From the NCBI GenBank assembly GCA_018057765.1, contig JAGPDB010000001.1:124001-188000 (forward strand): a stretch of 64,000 bases of DNA, read 5' to 3'. The translations under genes were made by a program, and so were the position numbers. The notes under the pieces are model-generated. The model had not been told where the DNA came from and ran no database searches. It saw nothing but the letters and a program-made list of their open reading frames with translations. This document shows positions 8,542 through 16,948 of this stretch, in pieces. Every line of letters begins with the position of its first letter. The stretch's first letter is position 1. The stretch is from Acidimicrobiia bacterium (lineage in GTDB: Bacteria > Actinomycetota > Acidimicrobiia > IMCC26256 > JAGPDB01).

Positions 8542-9483
8542 ATGTCACAATTAGATATAACGCTTTGGCCCAATGATCATCAGAACACTGACATGATCAC
8601 TAAATCATTAACGACCATGCGGTGGAAATTTGATGGTAAAGAGAAAACAATTGCTCAATTCAATCTCTTTCCTGCATTGATGATGAGACGCGAAGAGAAG
8701 GAACTGCTTATAAAGGAATTAAAGAAATATCGCTTACCTGAATCAACTGACTTCGAAAAATTAAGTAAACGTAGATTTAATATTGGGACGTTCGAAGCTG
8801 AGCCTCAATTTTCGCTCCATGTAATACCAGACATAGAAACAGATGATTTTGAGGCATTTCAAGAGTTCACCGATCAATACGGAGGAATGTTTCTTAAGTC
8901 ATACCCAAGCTACGGTATTGATCTAAATAAAATCACATTCAAACTTGAACACAAAGCCATTAAGTTAAAAGACCAAATCGATCAGATAGGAACGGTTCAA
9001 ATTTATTCAGAATCTCTAGCTCTTTTATTTCTACGTGATTTAAAAGCGATGTCTCGCCATATCATTGCTTTGTCGAATGGGGAAGATGAAACGAAACCAT
9101 GGAAAGAAGCTGGTTACGACATTCCAAAAGGTAAAGATGGTCTGGTTCATATACGAACACTGCTCAAAACGCGATTAGATTTGGGTTTAAGTCAATTCAG
9201 CATGTTCTCCGTGTTTCAAGATCGAATTGGAAATGAGCAAGACGAATTTGATCAAAGAGGGCTTGTAAGTTCAAGCATATATTCAATTATTTGCTACCAA
9301 TTGTACACATACCATCAACAACATCGTCCAATATCGAGGTGTGCATTTGAATCTTGCGGGATGTATTTTTCAACAACGGAAGGTTATGGTTCAGTCAGAT
9401 CAAATCGATCAAATACAAAATTTTGTTCACAACGATGTGCGCGTAATGCAAGCCAAAAAAGATATAGAGAGCGTAAGAAATAA
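8542..9483 (+). CDS. Zinc-finger protein linked to the integrase, function unknown
   Basis: A 313-residue protein, mostly unrecognised helices, ending in a putative treble-clef zinc finger: CAFESC about 48 residues before the end, then an Arg/Ser-rich loop, then FCSQRC followed by a basic tail (SQKRYRERKK). The layout resembles the CGNR-type zinc fingers of actinobacterial ABATE-domain proteins, though the GNR triplet itself is not present. The start has a strong AGGAGG ribosome binding site. It ends nine bases before the integrase gene and is surely co-transcribed with it. It may bind element DNA or act as a regulator. I do not recognise a specific function. Confidence 0.55.
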   Translation: MSQLDITLWPNDHQNTDMITKSLTTMRWKFDGKEKTIAQFNLFPALMMRREEKELLIKELKKYRLPESTDFEKLSKRRFNIGTFEAEPQFSLHVIPDIETDDFEAFQEFTDQYGGMFLKSYPSYGIDLNKITFKLEHKAIKLKDQIDQIGTVQIYSESLALLFLRDLKAMSRHIIALSNGEDETKPWKEAGYDIPKGKDGLVHIRTLLKTRLDLGLSQFSMFSVFQDRIGNEQDEFDQRGLVSSSIYSIICYQLYTYHQQHRPISRCAFESCGMYFSTTEGYGSVRSNRSNTKFCSQRCARNASQKRYRERKK

Positions 9484-9492
9484 GGAGATTGT

Positions 9493-10662
9493 ATGAAAGG
9501 CTCAGTAATAAAAAAAGGAACTAAATGGTATGTGATAGTCGAACTGATGCGAGACCCCATAACCAATAAACGAAACCGCTCATGGAGCAAAGGTTTCGAT
9601 ACAAAGCGTGAAGCTGAATCCGCCAGAATAGAAATGCTTAACCAAATCCAGCGAAATGAATTTTCAAAACCTAGTTCTTTGAGCTTAAAAGAATTTCTTA
9701 TTGATTGGCTCGAGAACTCACAAACGCAATATAAACCGGGTACTCATTCAGTAATGAGCCGACATCTAAAGAATCATGTGATAAACAAAATAGGTTCAGT
9801 AAAGCTTCAAGAGTTAAGAACTGCTCATTTAAATAAGCTCTATAAGGAACTTTCATTAAATGGTAATCTAACAAGTGGCGAGGGTCTATCGATTAAAACG
9901 ATTAAAGGTGTTCACGCATACTTACGCAAGGCGTTAAGTGATGCTGAGAAGTGGGATTTTATATCGAAAAACCCAGCAAGTAATGCTGAAATTCCCAAAG
10001 ACTTCGAGATTAAATCTGCTGGGCATAGTATATGGACAAACGATGAGTTAACCACTTTCCTAAATACGAGTAGACAAGCAGATGACAAGTACTTTCCTCT
10101 CTGGTTTTTCTATGCAACCACAGGAGTACGCAGAGGAGAAGCATTAGGTCTCGAATGGAAAGATATTGATCTTATAAAAGGAAAATGTAACATACGACAA
10201 ACAATTGGCTGCGTAGACCATAAAGCCGTTTTTCAAACACCGAAAACAAAATCAAGTCGCCGAACAATTGCTTTGCCATCAGTTTTAGTGATTGAACTGA
10301 AAAAATTAAAAAAACGTCAAATTGCATTTCGCTTACAATATCCTGGATTGTGGAATGAAGAATACGATTTAGTGTTTACTCATGAAGATGGTCGAATGTT
10401 GCACCCAGAAAGAGTTTTCAAAGAATTTCAAAGAAGATCAACTCGTTATGGTGTCAAGTTAACAACCCTTCACTCGTTACGACATGGTTGGGCAACCAAT
10501 GCAGGAAGATCAGGTGTATCTCCAAATGTGATGAAAGAACATCTTGGTCATTCAAGTATCACAATCACTATGGATACATACAGCCATGTATTGGCTGAAC
10601 AAGACGAAGCTGCAGCCGAATTAGTAACAGATGCTATTTTTGCAAACCAGCAGTTAGGTTAA
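9493..10662 (+). CDS. Phage-type tyrosine integrase
   Basis: A complete 389-residue site-specific recombinase. The N-terminal arm-binding domain (about 1-60) and the SAM-like core-binding domain (about 60-160) precede the catalytic domain. All catalytic residues are present: Arg213 in TGVRRGE, Lys253, His327-x2-Arg330 in HSLRHG, His353 in LGHSS and Tyr363 in DTYSHV. It starts behind AAGGAG. It is the only recombinase in the island and the obvious candidate for insertion at the tRNA-Leu 3' end. Its central position, more than 4.5 kb from the intact tRNA, is unusual for a simple element. Confidence 0.93.
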   Translation: MKGSVIKKGTKWYVIVELMRDPITNKRNRSWSKGFDTKREAESARIEMLNQIQRNEFSKPSSLSLKEFLIDWLENSQTQYKPGTHSVMSRHLKNHVINKIGSVKLQELRTAHLNKLYKELSLNGNLTSGEGLSIKTIKGVHAYLRKALSDAEKWDFISKNPASNAEIPKDFEIKSAGHSIWTNDELTTFLNTSRQADDKYFPLWFFYATTGVRRGEALGLEWKDIDLIKGKCNIRQTIGCVDHKAVFQTPKTKSSRRTIALPSVLVIELKKLKKRQIAFRLQYPGLWNEEYDLVFTHEDGRMLHPERVFKEFQRRSTRYGVKLTTLHSLRHGWATNAGRSGVSPNVMKEHLGHSSITITMDTYSHVLAEQDEAAAELVTDAIFANQQLG

Positions 10663-10714
10663 ATGCTGCACCCTTAATAAGATTTATACGTTACTATTTT
10701 CCTAACATGGAAAA

Positions 10715-12403
10715 ATGAATTTAGCTACTAAAACAGAACTAACTAAATCAAAGAGGAAACTACCCAAATATTTTTTAGTTATTTTTCTATGTACAATTGC
10801 TTTCTTATTTTCATCCGCTACTCCTGCATCAGCCCATGCCGCTTTGGTTTCTACGAGCCCTGCAAATCAGTCAATACTTGAAGTATCACCGGCAACGATA
10901 GATATAACTTTTACAGAAGGTGCGCGACTGTCACAAGGACTTGTTGAACTCTACAATGACAAAGGTGAACGCATTGTCACACCTGTGAACGATCAGGCAG
11001 CTTCAAATGTAATTAGTATTACTCCCCCTAAATTAAAAAAAGGGACGTATCTTGTAACGTGGAGTGTAGTTTCTGGCGATTCGCATCCTATCAATGGCAC
11101 TTTTAGTTTTACTATCAATGCTCCCGCTGAAAAAGACTTTACGAGTAAGCCAGAAATCGCAAAAATAATTAACGAAACAAAAACTTTTAAAGAACTAAAA
11201 ATAATTGCTTCTATATCTCGTTTCTTTGTATTTGCTTTCATTTTTCTATTAATAGCATTGATTGTTGTTAAAATTTACTTAGTACAAGAACCTCTAAAAC
11301 GTAATATACAAAAAATATTTAAAGCATCACTCCTTCTTTTATCTTTATTTAGTTTGCTTTCAATAGGTATTCAATCTTTAATCGTTTATAAATATCCCTT
11401 AAGCAAAATAAGCGAATATTCAGTTTGGCAAGCTGAACTTGAGACGAGATTTGGCAAAGTTAATCTAATCAGAATATTTCTATGTTTATGTATCTATGTC
11501 ACCTGGAAATATTGTAAAAGGGCTTTACAAAAATTCATCTTATTACTATTAGGAATATCTCTTGCTATAACCCCAGCATTAATTGGGCATGCTTCTGACG
11601 GAAAAGTTATACCAATTGCATTTACATTTGATGTACTACATGTTCTTGCTGGAAGTGTTTGGTTGGGTTGTCTCCTACTCTTACCATTTCTAATAAAAAA
11701 CAATACAGAACAAGTTTCGATATTGAAAAAATTTAGTAAGTTAGCACCGATTTGTGCAACAACAATTCTTGTTACAGGTGCATTTGCTTGGTGGAGACAA
11801 ATAGGGTCGTACTCAGTGAGTACCTCTACGTGGTTTGGTCAATTGATAAATGCAAAGGTCATGATTTTCCTAGGAGTAATTTGTATTGCAATATATACAA
11901 GAAGACGCGCACTTAATATTGTCGACGCTGATAATTTAAAAAATTCTAAATCTACGAAAATTGTTTCTCTCTTAATTGTAGAATCAGTTTTGCTCCTCAT
12001 TGCACTAGTGCTCAGTACCGTTGCGGTGAATGCAATTCCTGGTAGAACTGCTTACAGTGCTCCTGTAGTTCAAAAACTATCTGCGCAAAGTTTGAACATA
12101 GAAATTAGTGTTGAGCCACCAAAAGCTGGGCCGATAATTGTTCATGTGTACGTGTATGAGAAAAATGGAACGCCAAAAGCAATTCAAGATACTAATTTAC
12201 AAAAGTCTTCTATTACAGCTATATGGACTAATGACGATGGCAAATCTAAATCTATTAAAATGTTGATGCGTTTTGAAGGCCTTAACCATTTTTCAGGGTA
12301 TGGTACTTTAATACCAGCACCAGGCAAATGGAAATTATCACTTGATATTAAGGTTTCAAAGTCCCAAAGTATTAAAGGTGATAGTACATTTACGTTCCGA
12401 TAG
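10715..12403 (+). CDS. CopC-CopD fusion, copper resistance/uptake protein
   Basis: A 562-residue protein with an N-terminal signal peptide (hydrophobic about 18-34, ending ASA at 38-40), so the mature extracytoplasmic domain begins with His41, as in CopC, where the N-terminal His binds Cu(II). The CopC part runs to about 135 and keeps DSH (Asp122, His124). A CopD-like membrane region follows, with about eight hydrophobic segments including HVLAGSVWLGCLLLLPF, and then a C-terminal extracytoplasmic beta domain of about 110 residues. Such fusions handle periplasmic or cell-surface copper and may import it. It heads the metal block of the island. Confidence 0.88.
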   Translation: MNLATKTELTKSKRKLPKYFLVIFLCTIAFLFSSATPASAHAALVSTSPANQSILEVSPATIDITFTEGARLSQGLVELYNDKGERIVTPVNDQAASNVISITPPKLKKGTYLVTWSVVSGDSHPINGTFSFTINAPAEKDFTSKPEIAKIINETKTFKELKIIASISRFFVFAFIFLLIALIVVKIYLVQEPLKRNIQKIFKASLLLLSLFSLLSIGIQSLIVYKYPLSKISEYSVWQAELETRFGKVNLIRIFLCLCIYVTWKYCKRALQKFILLLLGISLAITPALIGHASDGKVIPIAFTFDVLHVLAGSVWLGCLLLLPFLIKNNTEQVSILKKFSKLAPICATTILVTGAFAWWRQIGSYSVSTSTWFGQLINAKVMIFLGVICIAIYTRRRALNIVDADNLKNSKSTKIVSLLIVESVLLLIALVLSTVAVNAIPGRTAYSAPVVQKLSAQSLNIEISVEPPKAGPIIVHVYVYEKNGTPKAIQDTNLQKSSITAIWTNDDGKSKSIKMLMRFEGLNHFSGYGTLIPAPGKWKLSLDIKVSKSQSIKGDSTFTFR

Positions 12404-12454
12404 TAAGGCTTTTCCAATATACTAATTATCGTACGCATAAACTAGATTTGATAT

Positions 12455-13447
12455 ATGGAACATAATCACTCATACGATCACGAAGAGACATCTCATTTAG
12501 GCTTGAACGATAACTCTGAGCTAAATAAAAAGAGAGAAAAGAAGTTAGGTATATCACTCGCACTTAACTTAGTAATTGTTATTTTACAAGCAGTCTTCGG
12601 ATTTATTGCTCACTCTATTGGTCTGATTGCTGATGCAGGTCATAATTTGACCGACGTAGGAGCTATAGCATTATCACTCATTGCCGTGCGATTACTTCGT
12701 CGTCAAGCAACTAAATCTCGTTCATATGGTTTTCATCGTGCAGGAGTTCTTGCTGCACAAGCAAATGCAGCAACCATCCTTCTGGTAACCGGCTTTATCA
12801 CATACGAAGCTATTCGTAGATTCTTTGAACCAGAAGTAGTAAACGGAGGGCTCGTAGTTATTGTTGCTGCGCTTGGCGCATTAATAAATTTTGGTTGCGC
12901 GATTGCTCTTAGAGAAGGGCACGCTGGACATGATCATACTTCATCATCGAAACATTCTGAGGATATGAATATTCGTTCAGCTACACTTCATCTACTTGGT
13001 GATGGAGCTGCATCGCTGGGAGTTGTCATTGCTGGTTTGGTGATAATGCTAACTGATAGCTGGTATTGGCTTGATCCTGCGATTTCATTGGTGATTGGTG
13101 CTTTGATTGCCTATCAAGCATTTAAATTATTAAAAGAGGCTAATAACGTTCTATTAGAGTCTGCTCCGAAAAACCTGGATATTGATCTGCTCATATCGTC
13201 TGTAGAAGATATGGAAGAAATCGAAGCGATGCACGATCTCCATATATGGAGTCTCTCATCAGAGTTTCACGCATTATCGGCTCATGTCGTTTTAAATGGT
13301 CACCCTACTCTTGAAGAGGCTCAAGTTGTTGGTAGCAAAGTAAAAAAATTGCTATCTGATAAATTCTCGGTATCTCATGCAACTTTAGACCTTGAATGTG
13401 AACCATGTGTGGATGACATAGGCACTTTCTCTGTATCTGACAAATAA
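12455..13447 (+). CDS. CDF family zinc/cation efflux transporter (ZitB/CzcD-like)
   Basis: A 330-residue cation diffusion facilitator. Six membrane segments are followed by a cytoplasmic ferredoxin-like dimerisation domain from about 220. The tetrahedral metal site has the zinc-type arrangement: His63/Asp67 (ADAGHNLTD) in the second and His179/Asp183 (HLLGD) in the fifth membrane segment. His-rich stretches at the N terminus (HNHSYDHEETSH) and between helices 4 and 5 (EGHAGHDH) probably collect metal. It exports Zn2+ or similar ions in exchange for protons. It ends 2 bp before the next transporter-like gene, so the two are co-expressed. Confidence 0.9.
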   Translation: MEHNHSYDHEETSHLGLNDNSELNKKREKKLGISLALNLVIVILQAVFGFIAHSIGLIADAGHNLTDVGAIALSLIAVRLLRRQATKSRSYGFHRAGVLAAQANAATILLVTGFITYEAIRRFFEPEVVNGGLVVIVAALGALINFGCAIALREGHAGHDHTSSSKHSEDMNIRSATLHLLGDGAASLGVVIAGLVIMLTDSWYWLDPAISLVIGALIAYQAFKLLKEANNVLLESAPKNLDIDLLISSVEDMEEIEAMHDLHIWSLSSEFHALSAHVVLNGHPTLEEAQVVGSKVKKLLSDKFSVSHATLDLECEPCVDDIGTFSVSDK

Positions 13448-13449
13448 AA

Positions 13450-14064
13450 ATGAACTTGCAAATACCTACTTATAAGCCTAACGATTCATTCAAGAAGAAG
13501 GCATTATTGCTCGCCTATGCAACAATTGCATGGAATGTAATTGAATGTATCGTGGCTGTTGGGTCAGGTTTAGCAGCTTCTTCAAAAGCGTTGGTGGGCT
13601 TTGGGCTCGATTCAGCGGTTGAGGTACTTTCAGCATTTGTTATTGTATGGCAACTTCGTGGAGAACTTACCCATGATCGAGAACAAAGAGCACTTAAATT
13701 AATAGCGATTAGCTTTTTTGTTCTTGCATTCTATGTCTCGATTACTTCAGTACTTGGTCTATTAAATCAATCAAAATCGGAAACTTCCTATGTTGGAATA
13801 GGTCTTGCTATTGCTTCACTAATTGTTATGCCAAGTATTGCTATTTTGAAAAAACGGACTGGTAAAGCAATGAACAGTCAGTCAGTAGTTTCGGATTCTA
13901 AACAGACATTGTTATGTAGCTATTTATCTCTAGTGCTCTTAATAGGCCTTGTATTAGATGCAACGCTCAATTGGTGGTGGGCAGACCCTGTAGCAGCGAT
14001 ATTGATCGCTCTGTTAGCCTTGAAAGAAGGCAGAGAAGCTTGGAAAGGCGATAATTGCTGTTAG
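13450..14064 (+). CDS. CDF-like membrane protein without cytoplasmic domain
   Basis: A 204-residue protein with about five or six membrane helices resembling the transmembrane half of CDF transporters. The segment VGFGLDSAVEVLSAF sits where CDFs carry the first metal-site pair, here Asp-x3-Glu, and LVLDATLNWWWADP where they carry the second, here Asp-x3-Asn, so the usual His/Asp set is changed. The C-terminal metal-sensing domain is absent; the protein ends in KGDNCC. It lies 2 bp behind the ZitB-like gene and abuts the convergent cupredoxin gene with no gap. It may be a cation transporter of different specificity or a partner of its neighbour. Confidence 0.7.
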   Translation: MNLQIPTYKPNDSFKKKALLLAYATIAWNVIECIVAVGSGLAASSKALVGFGLDSAVEVLSAFVIVWQLRGELTHDREQRALKLIAISFFVLAFYVSITSVLGLLNQSKSETSYVGIGLAIASLIVMPSIAILKKRTGKAMNSQSVVSDSKQTLLCSYLSLVLLIGLVLDATLNWWWADPVAAILIALLALKEGREAWKGDNCC

Positions 14065-14547
14065 CTACTTGGTGACTCTTTGGGTCACTGTAATTGAGCC
14101 CCACTGACCTTTTCCTGGGTAACCATGAAAATGGCAATGATATGGAAATTTACCAACTTTATCAAAAAGTGCAACGTTAATATCGCCAGTACCCATGGTC
14201 TTACTTGAAAAGTCTTTATTTTTTAAATCAGCTTTTATGTCGCCACCAATGTGGTCGCTAGCTGGAGCATTATCCCAACGCACATCATGAAGCATATTTC
14301 CTTTATTGGTCCAAATGACAATAGTTCCTTCTTCTACTGTTGCTTCCTTTGGCGAGAAGAAGTTGTCACCAATTTCAATTTCTAGTTCTTTATATTGTTT
14401 GGTAGCTCTAAGCTTTTCTAATTTTGCTTTCTGCGAATCTTGGTCCTTTTTTGTTGACGGGCTCGTACAACCCATAACTAAGAAAGCGACTGATATTAAT
14501 AATATTATTGAAATACATTTGGTGGATTTATTGTATTTGTGCTTCAA
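14065..14547 (-). CDS. Cupredoxin-domain lipoprotein
   Basis: A 160-residue secreted lipoprotein: signal sequence with lipobox LVMGC (Cys27), a charged linker, then a plastocyanin-like blue-copper domain. Ligands can be read as His87 (MLHDVRW), Cys138 and His141 (YHCHFHG). Plastocyanin-type proteins have a Met four to five residues later; here the stretch is YPGKGQWG with no Met, so the axial position may be Gln148 or empty, a stellacyanin-like or altered site. It probably carries or buffers copper at the cell surface. It is convergent with the transporter genes of the same metal block. Confidence 0.82.
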   Translation of the reverse strand: MKHKYNKSTKCISIILLISVAFLVMGCTSPSTKKDQDSQKAKLEKLRATKQYKELEIEIGDNFFSPKEATVEEGTIVIWTNKGNMLHDVRWDNAPASDHIGGDIKADLKNKDFSSKTMGTGDINVALFDKVGKFPYHCHFHGYPGKGQWGSITVTQRVTK

Positions 14548-14570
14548 ATTAGTGTCCTTAAATGTAAAAC

Positions 14571-15020
14571 TTAACTTTTTATGGCTAAACGAGTACTATT
14601 CCTGATCATATATGAAGCGACTAATATCGCCAAAAAATGTAGACCTGTGACAAATAATGTCAAATCAAGTAAATAAGAATGAATTTCGAGAGTTTGATGA
14701 GCAATCTTGCTAACGTCGAAAACTAAACCAATACAAGAAAACAATATAATTGCATACAGAACTTGGACACGATTTTTATTGATTATTAATGCAGCAAAAA
14801 GAACAGCAACCGAAATCACCGATATTGCCATAATCCATGAGTTTGAACTTGACCCTAAAGCTTTTACCAATGCATTTCTTGATTCAAGTATGTTTTGTAA
14901 ATTGCTCTCTTTATGATTTTGATTCTGCTCTATTCTTGAGCCTAAGAAAAATAGTACCGCAGAGCCTAGAACTGAAATTGCAAGTATGAACTTCAAATTT
15001 TTATTTAGTAACAAAAACAT
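14571..15020 (-). CDS. Four-helix membrane protein, unknown function
   Basis: A 149-residue protein with four hydrophobic segments at roughly 10-26, 60-80, 86-102 and 118-137, and a polar loop of about 30 residues after the first. It lies upstream of the cupredoxin lipoprotein gene on the same strand, with a 23-bp gap, so a two-gene operon is likely. Histidines in the third loop (HQTLEIHSY) could bind metal, but this is not a recognisable motif. It is the last gene before the intact tRNA-Leu. Confidence 0.6.
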   Translation of the reverse strand: MFLLLNKNLKFILAISVLGSAVLFFLGSRIEQNQNHKESNLQNILESRNALVKALGSSSNSWIMAISVISVAVLFAALIINKNRVQVLYAIILFSCIGLVFDVSKIAHQTLEIHSYLLDLTLFVTGLHFLAILVASYMIRNSTRLAIKS

Positions 15021-15139
15021 TTAAGCAACTTTCTTCGATGATTATTATCAGTTTAGTTTTTGGTCTCATTAGTTCACATATCGATGAACTTTTAGTGATA
15101 ATCGACTCAGATTACATAAAAAGGTTGAAGAATGGTTGA

Positions 15140-15183
15140 AATGCAGGTAAGACCAGATTTAAATATCTTTTCTTACCTGCATT
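15140..15183. repeat. 13-bp perfect inverted repeat next to the intact attachment site
   Basis: Arms at 15140-15152 and 15171-15183 are exact inverted complements around an 18-base AT-rich loop, only 8 bp from the direct-repeat copy in tRNA-Leu. It could end the tRNA transcript, though no clear U-run follows, or be a recombination or regulatory site at the element end. Confidence 0.55.
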
Positions 15184-15190
15184 AATAAGT

Positions 15191-15212
15191 GTGTCGAAGG
15201 GGGGACTTGAAC
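15191..15212 (-). repeat. Proximal attachment-site copy within tRNA-Leu
   Basis: This is the second copy of the 22-bp direct repeat, and it overlaps the T-arm and acceptor 3' strand of the intact tRNA-Leu. Bases outside it differ from the left copy on both sides. Confidence 0.8.
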
Positions 15213-15275
15213 CCCCACGCCCTTGCGGGCACAAGCACCTTAAGCTTGCGCGTCTGCCAATTCCGCCACTTCGAC
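15192..15275 (-). tRNA. tRNA-Leu, anticodon AAG
   Basis: An 84-nt class II tRNA folds completely: seven-base acceptor stem GTCGAAG/CTTCGAC with discriminator A, D arm, anticodon stem CAAGC/GCTTG with loop TTAAGGT, a long variable arm, and a T arm with TTCAAGT. The loop gives anticodon AAG, reading CUU/CUC after A-to-I editing or CUU unmodified. A34 is rare among bacterial leucine tRNAs, where GAG is usual. No CCA is encoded. The 3' end is the insertion target of the adjacent element. Confidence 0.93.
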
Positions 15276-15278
15276 ATA

Positions 15279-15299
15279 CTTATTAGCTTTACTAATAAG
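15279..15299. repeat. 8-bp inverted repeat between ABC operon and tRNA-Leu
   Basis: CTTATTAG and CTAATAAG surround a 5-base loop. It separates the end of the substrate-binding-protein gene (15335) from the tRNA-Leu 5' end on the same strand. It could be a weak terminator or RNA-processing site; there is no U-run. Confidence 0.3.
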
Positions 15300-15334
15300 A
15301 AGTTAAGATCTTAGCGTAAAGCCATTGTAAGAAG

Positions 15335-16873
15335 TTAATTTTTAGTCTTTGCGAGTGAGATTTTGTTTATATTTAGACGACCATAGCAATCAAAGTCCGG
15401 TATATTTATTCGATTATATACCGAAACACCAGCTACGTATTGTGCAATAGGTTTAGATAAATACAAGTCTTTAATTCGTTCTTGTAAGGTCTTTGAAGAT
15501 TTTAGCTTGTTATCAAAGTTAGTCGAAGTCTCGTAATTTTCTATGTCATTTTCAAGTTTAGTATCTACGACACCAGATAGATTATCCGATGAGCTAGCTT
15601 TAAAATTGTCAACCAAGCTGTCTGATGAGACAGGAATTTCAGAGACCCAACCAAATCTAAATAGTGAAATTTCTCCTCGTGCAATGACATTAGCCCAATC
15701 AGCTGGCTCATGAACTGAAATAGTTGTTGGAATTCCAACGTCCGCTAACTCTTTTTTAGCTGATGCCGCCAAAACTTTTTGTAATTCAGAATCTTCAATA
15801 TCTATGGGAACATTCGGTATATTGCCATCAGGAAAAAGTTTTTTTATCATTTTTTTTGCTTCGACAACGTTACCCTTACAGTTCGGTGAACAAAGTACAG
15901 AATCTACAGTAATACCTGAAAAATTTATTGCTTTAATAGCTTTACTGCCATAAGCGTCAATGTACGATTCTGTATTTAGTGCTAATAATATTGCCTCTCT
16001 AAATTTCACATCTGCCAGTGGTGAATCTCCATTTTTAACATATATGTTCCAAGATGCACTAGCTAATATAGGAATGTTTATTCTCGTAAACTTACTAGCA
16101 GTTGAAGCTTGCCCAAAAACAATATCTACATTACTTTTAGCATCTGCAACATTAATTTGATCTTGTGTTTTTACAAGAATATTAAACGTTTGTAATGACT
16201 TATCACGTGGTATAAAAACGGTTGCATCATTTGTTGTCTGCGCATCAATTTTAATAGTATATGAACCGCTACCCACATCTGATACTATTTCATTTTTCTC
16301 ATTCAATGCACTTGTAGGAATAATGCCAGTATTTGGTTGAGCTAAAGAATAAAGAAAAAACGGATTAGGTGTAATTAGATTAAACGTTATCTTATTTTTT
16401 GATGTAGTTATACCGAAGAAATCTAGACCACTCTTAGCTTCCCCACTACCTTTAATATTTCTTGTAAATTTAGAGTATTTTGAATCTAAAATATTTAATC
16501 TTGAAATGGTTCGTTTAATATCATTTGGAGTTATTTTTGAACCATCGGTGAAAGTTCTTGTTTCATCAAGTGTGATTGAAATTTTAGTACCATTTTTTGA
16601 AATATTATAAGATTTTGCAATATTAGGTATTAGTTTATTTTTTGCATCCAAAAGGAAAAGTGGTTCATACAACAATGAAACTTGAAAATTTTGAGATTCA
16701 TTTAATGCAAGATTAGGGTCTCTTACAATTGAACTCATAGACCAAACAGTTACAACATCAGGTTTAGGTAAATTACTTTCATTAACACTTTCTTCTTTTA
16801 ATAGCATCCAACCACCAAAGAATAAACTAATCGTGATAATTAGCAATACCATTTTATTAAATATAAATCTCAT
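15335..16873 (-). CDS. Peptide-type ABC substrate-binding protein (SBP family 5), second copy
   Basis: This 512-residue extracytoplasmic solute-binding protein belongs to the DppA/OppA/NikA family (cluster C). Typical features are LLYEPLFLLDAKNKLIPNIAKSY near the start of the mature domain, TFTDGSKITPNDI near 115, and the long two-lobe length. The N terminus has one hydrophobic segment (about 8-24) but no lipobox cysteine, so it is either anchored uncleaved or secreted, unlike the lipoprotein SBP at the other end of the operon. It is the last gene of the transporter operon, 75 bp after the dppF-like gene. It differs strongly in sequence from the other SBP, so the two probably collect different substrates for the same permease. 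Confidence 0.85.
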   Translation of the reverse strand: MRFIFNKMVLLIITISLFFGGWMLLKEESVNESNLPKPDVVTVWSMSSIVRDPNLALNESQNFQVSLLYEPLFLLDAKNKLIPNIAKSYNISKNGTKISITLDETRTFTDGSKITPNDIKRTISRLNILDSKYSKFTRNIKGSGEAKSGLDFFGITTSKNKITFNLITPNPFFLYSLAQPNTGIIPTSALNEKNEIVSDVGSGSYTIKIDAQTTNDATVFIPRDKSLQTFNILVKTQDQINVADAKSNVDIVFGQASTASKFTRINIPILASASWNIYVKNGDSPLADVKFREAILLALNTESYIDAYGSKAIKAINFSGITVDSVLCSPNCKGNVVEAKKMIKKLFPDGNIPNVPIDIEDSELQKVLAASAKKELADVGIPTTISVHEPADWANVIARGEISLFRFGWVSEIPVSSDSLVDNFKASSSDNLSGVVDTKLENDIENYETSTNFDNKLKSSKTLQERIKDLYLSKPIAQYVAGVSVYNRINIPDFDCYGRLNINKISLAKTKN

Positions 16874-16948
16874 TTACTTAAAGCTTTCATTGTTTAAATT
16901 ATCGTCAAATCAATACAAATATAAACCATTTTTTATGCGAATAGAGGT

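Larger units (their letters stand above)
3995..15212. mobile_element. tRNA-Leu-associated integrative element (AICE-like) with metal and putative defence cargo
   Basis: A 22-bp perfect direct repeat of the tRNA-Leu 3' end occurs at 3995-4016 (orphan) and 15191-15212 (inside the intact tRNA-Leu gene). This is the classic footprint of a tyrosine-integrase element inserted at a tRNA 3' end: one side keeps a whole tRNA, the other a fragment. Between the copies lie Rep (HUH), a helix-turn-helix protein, an excisionase-like protein, a zinc-finger protein and an integrase, plus HNH/DUF2971 and a copper/cation block. Actinomycete integrative elements use the same Rep-Xis-Int core. No TraB/FtsK-like translocase is seen, so it is at best mobilisable. 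The integrase is central rather than next to an end, so the element may be composite. Confidence 0.75.
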
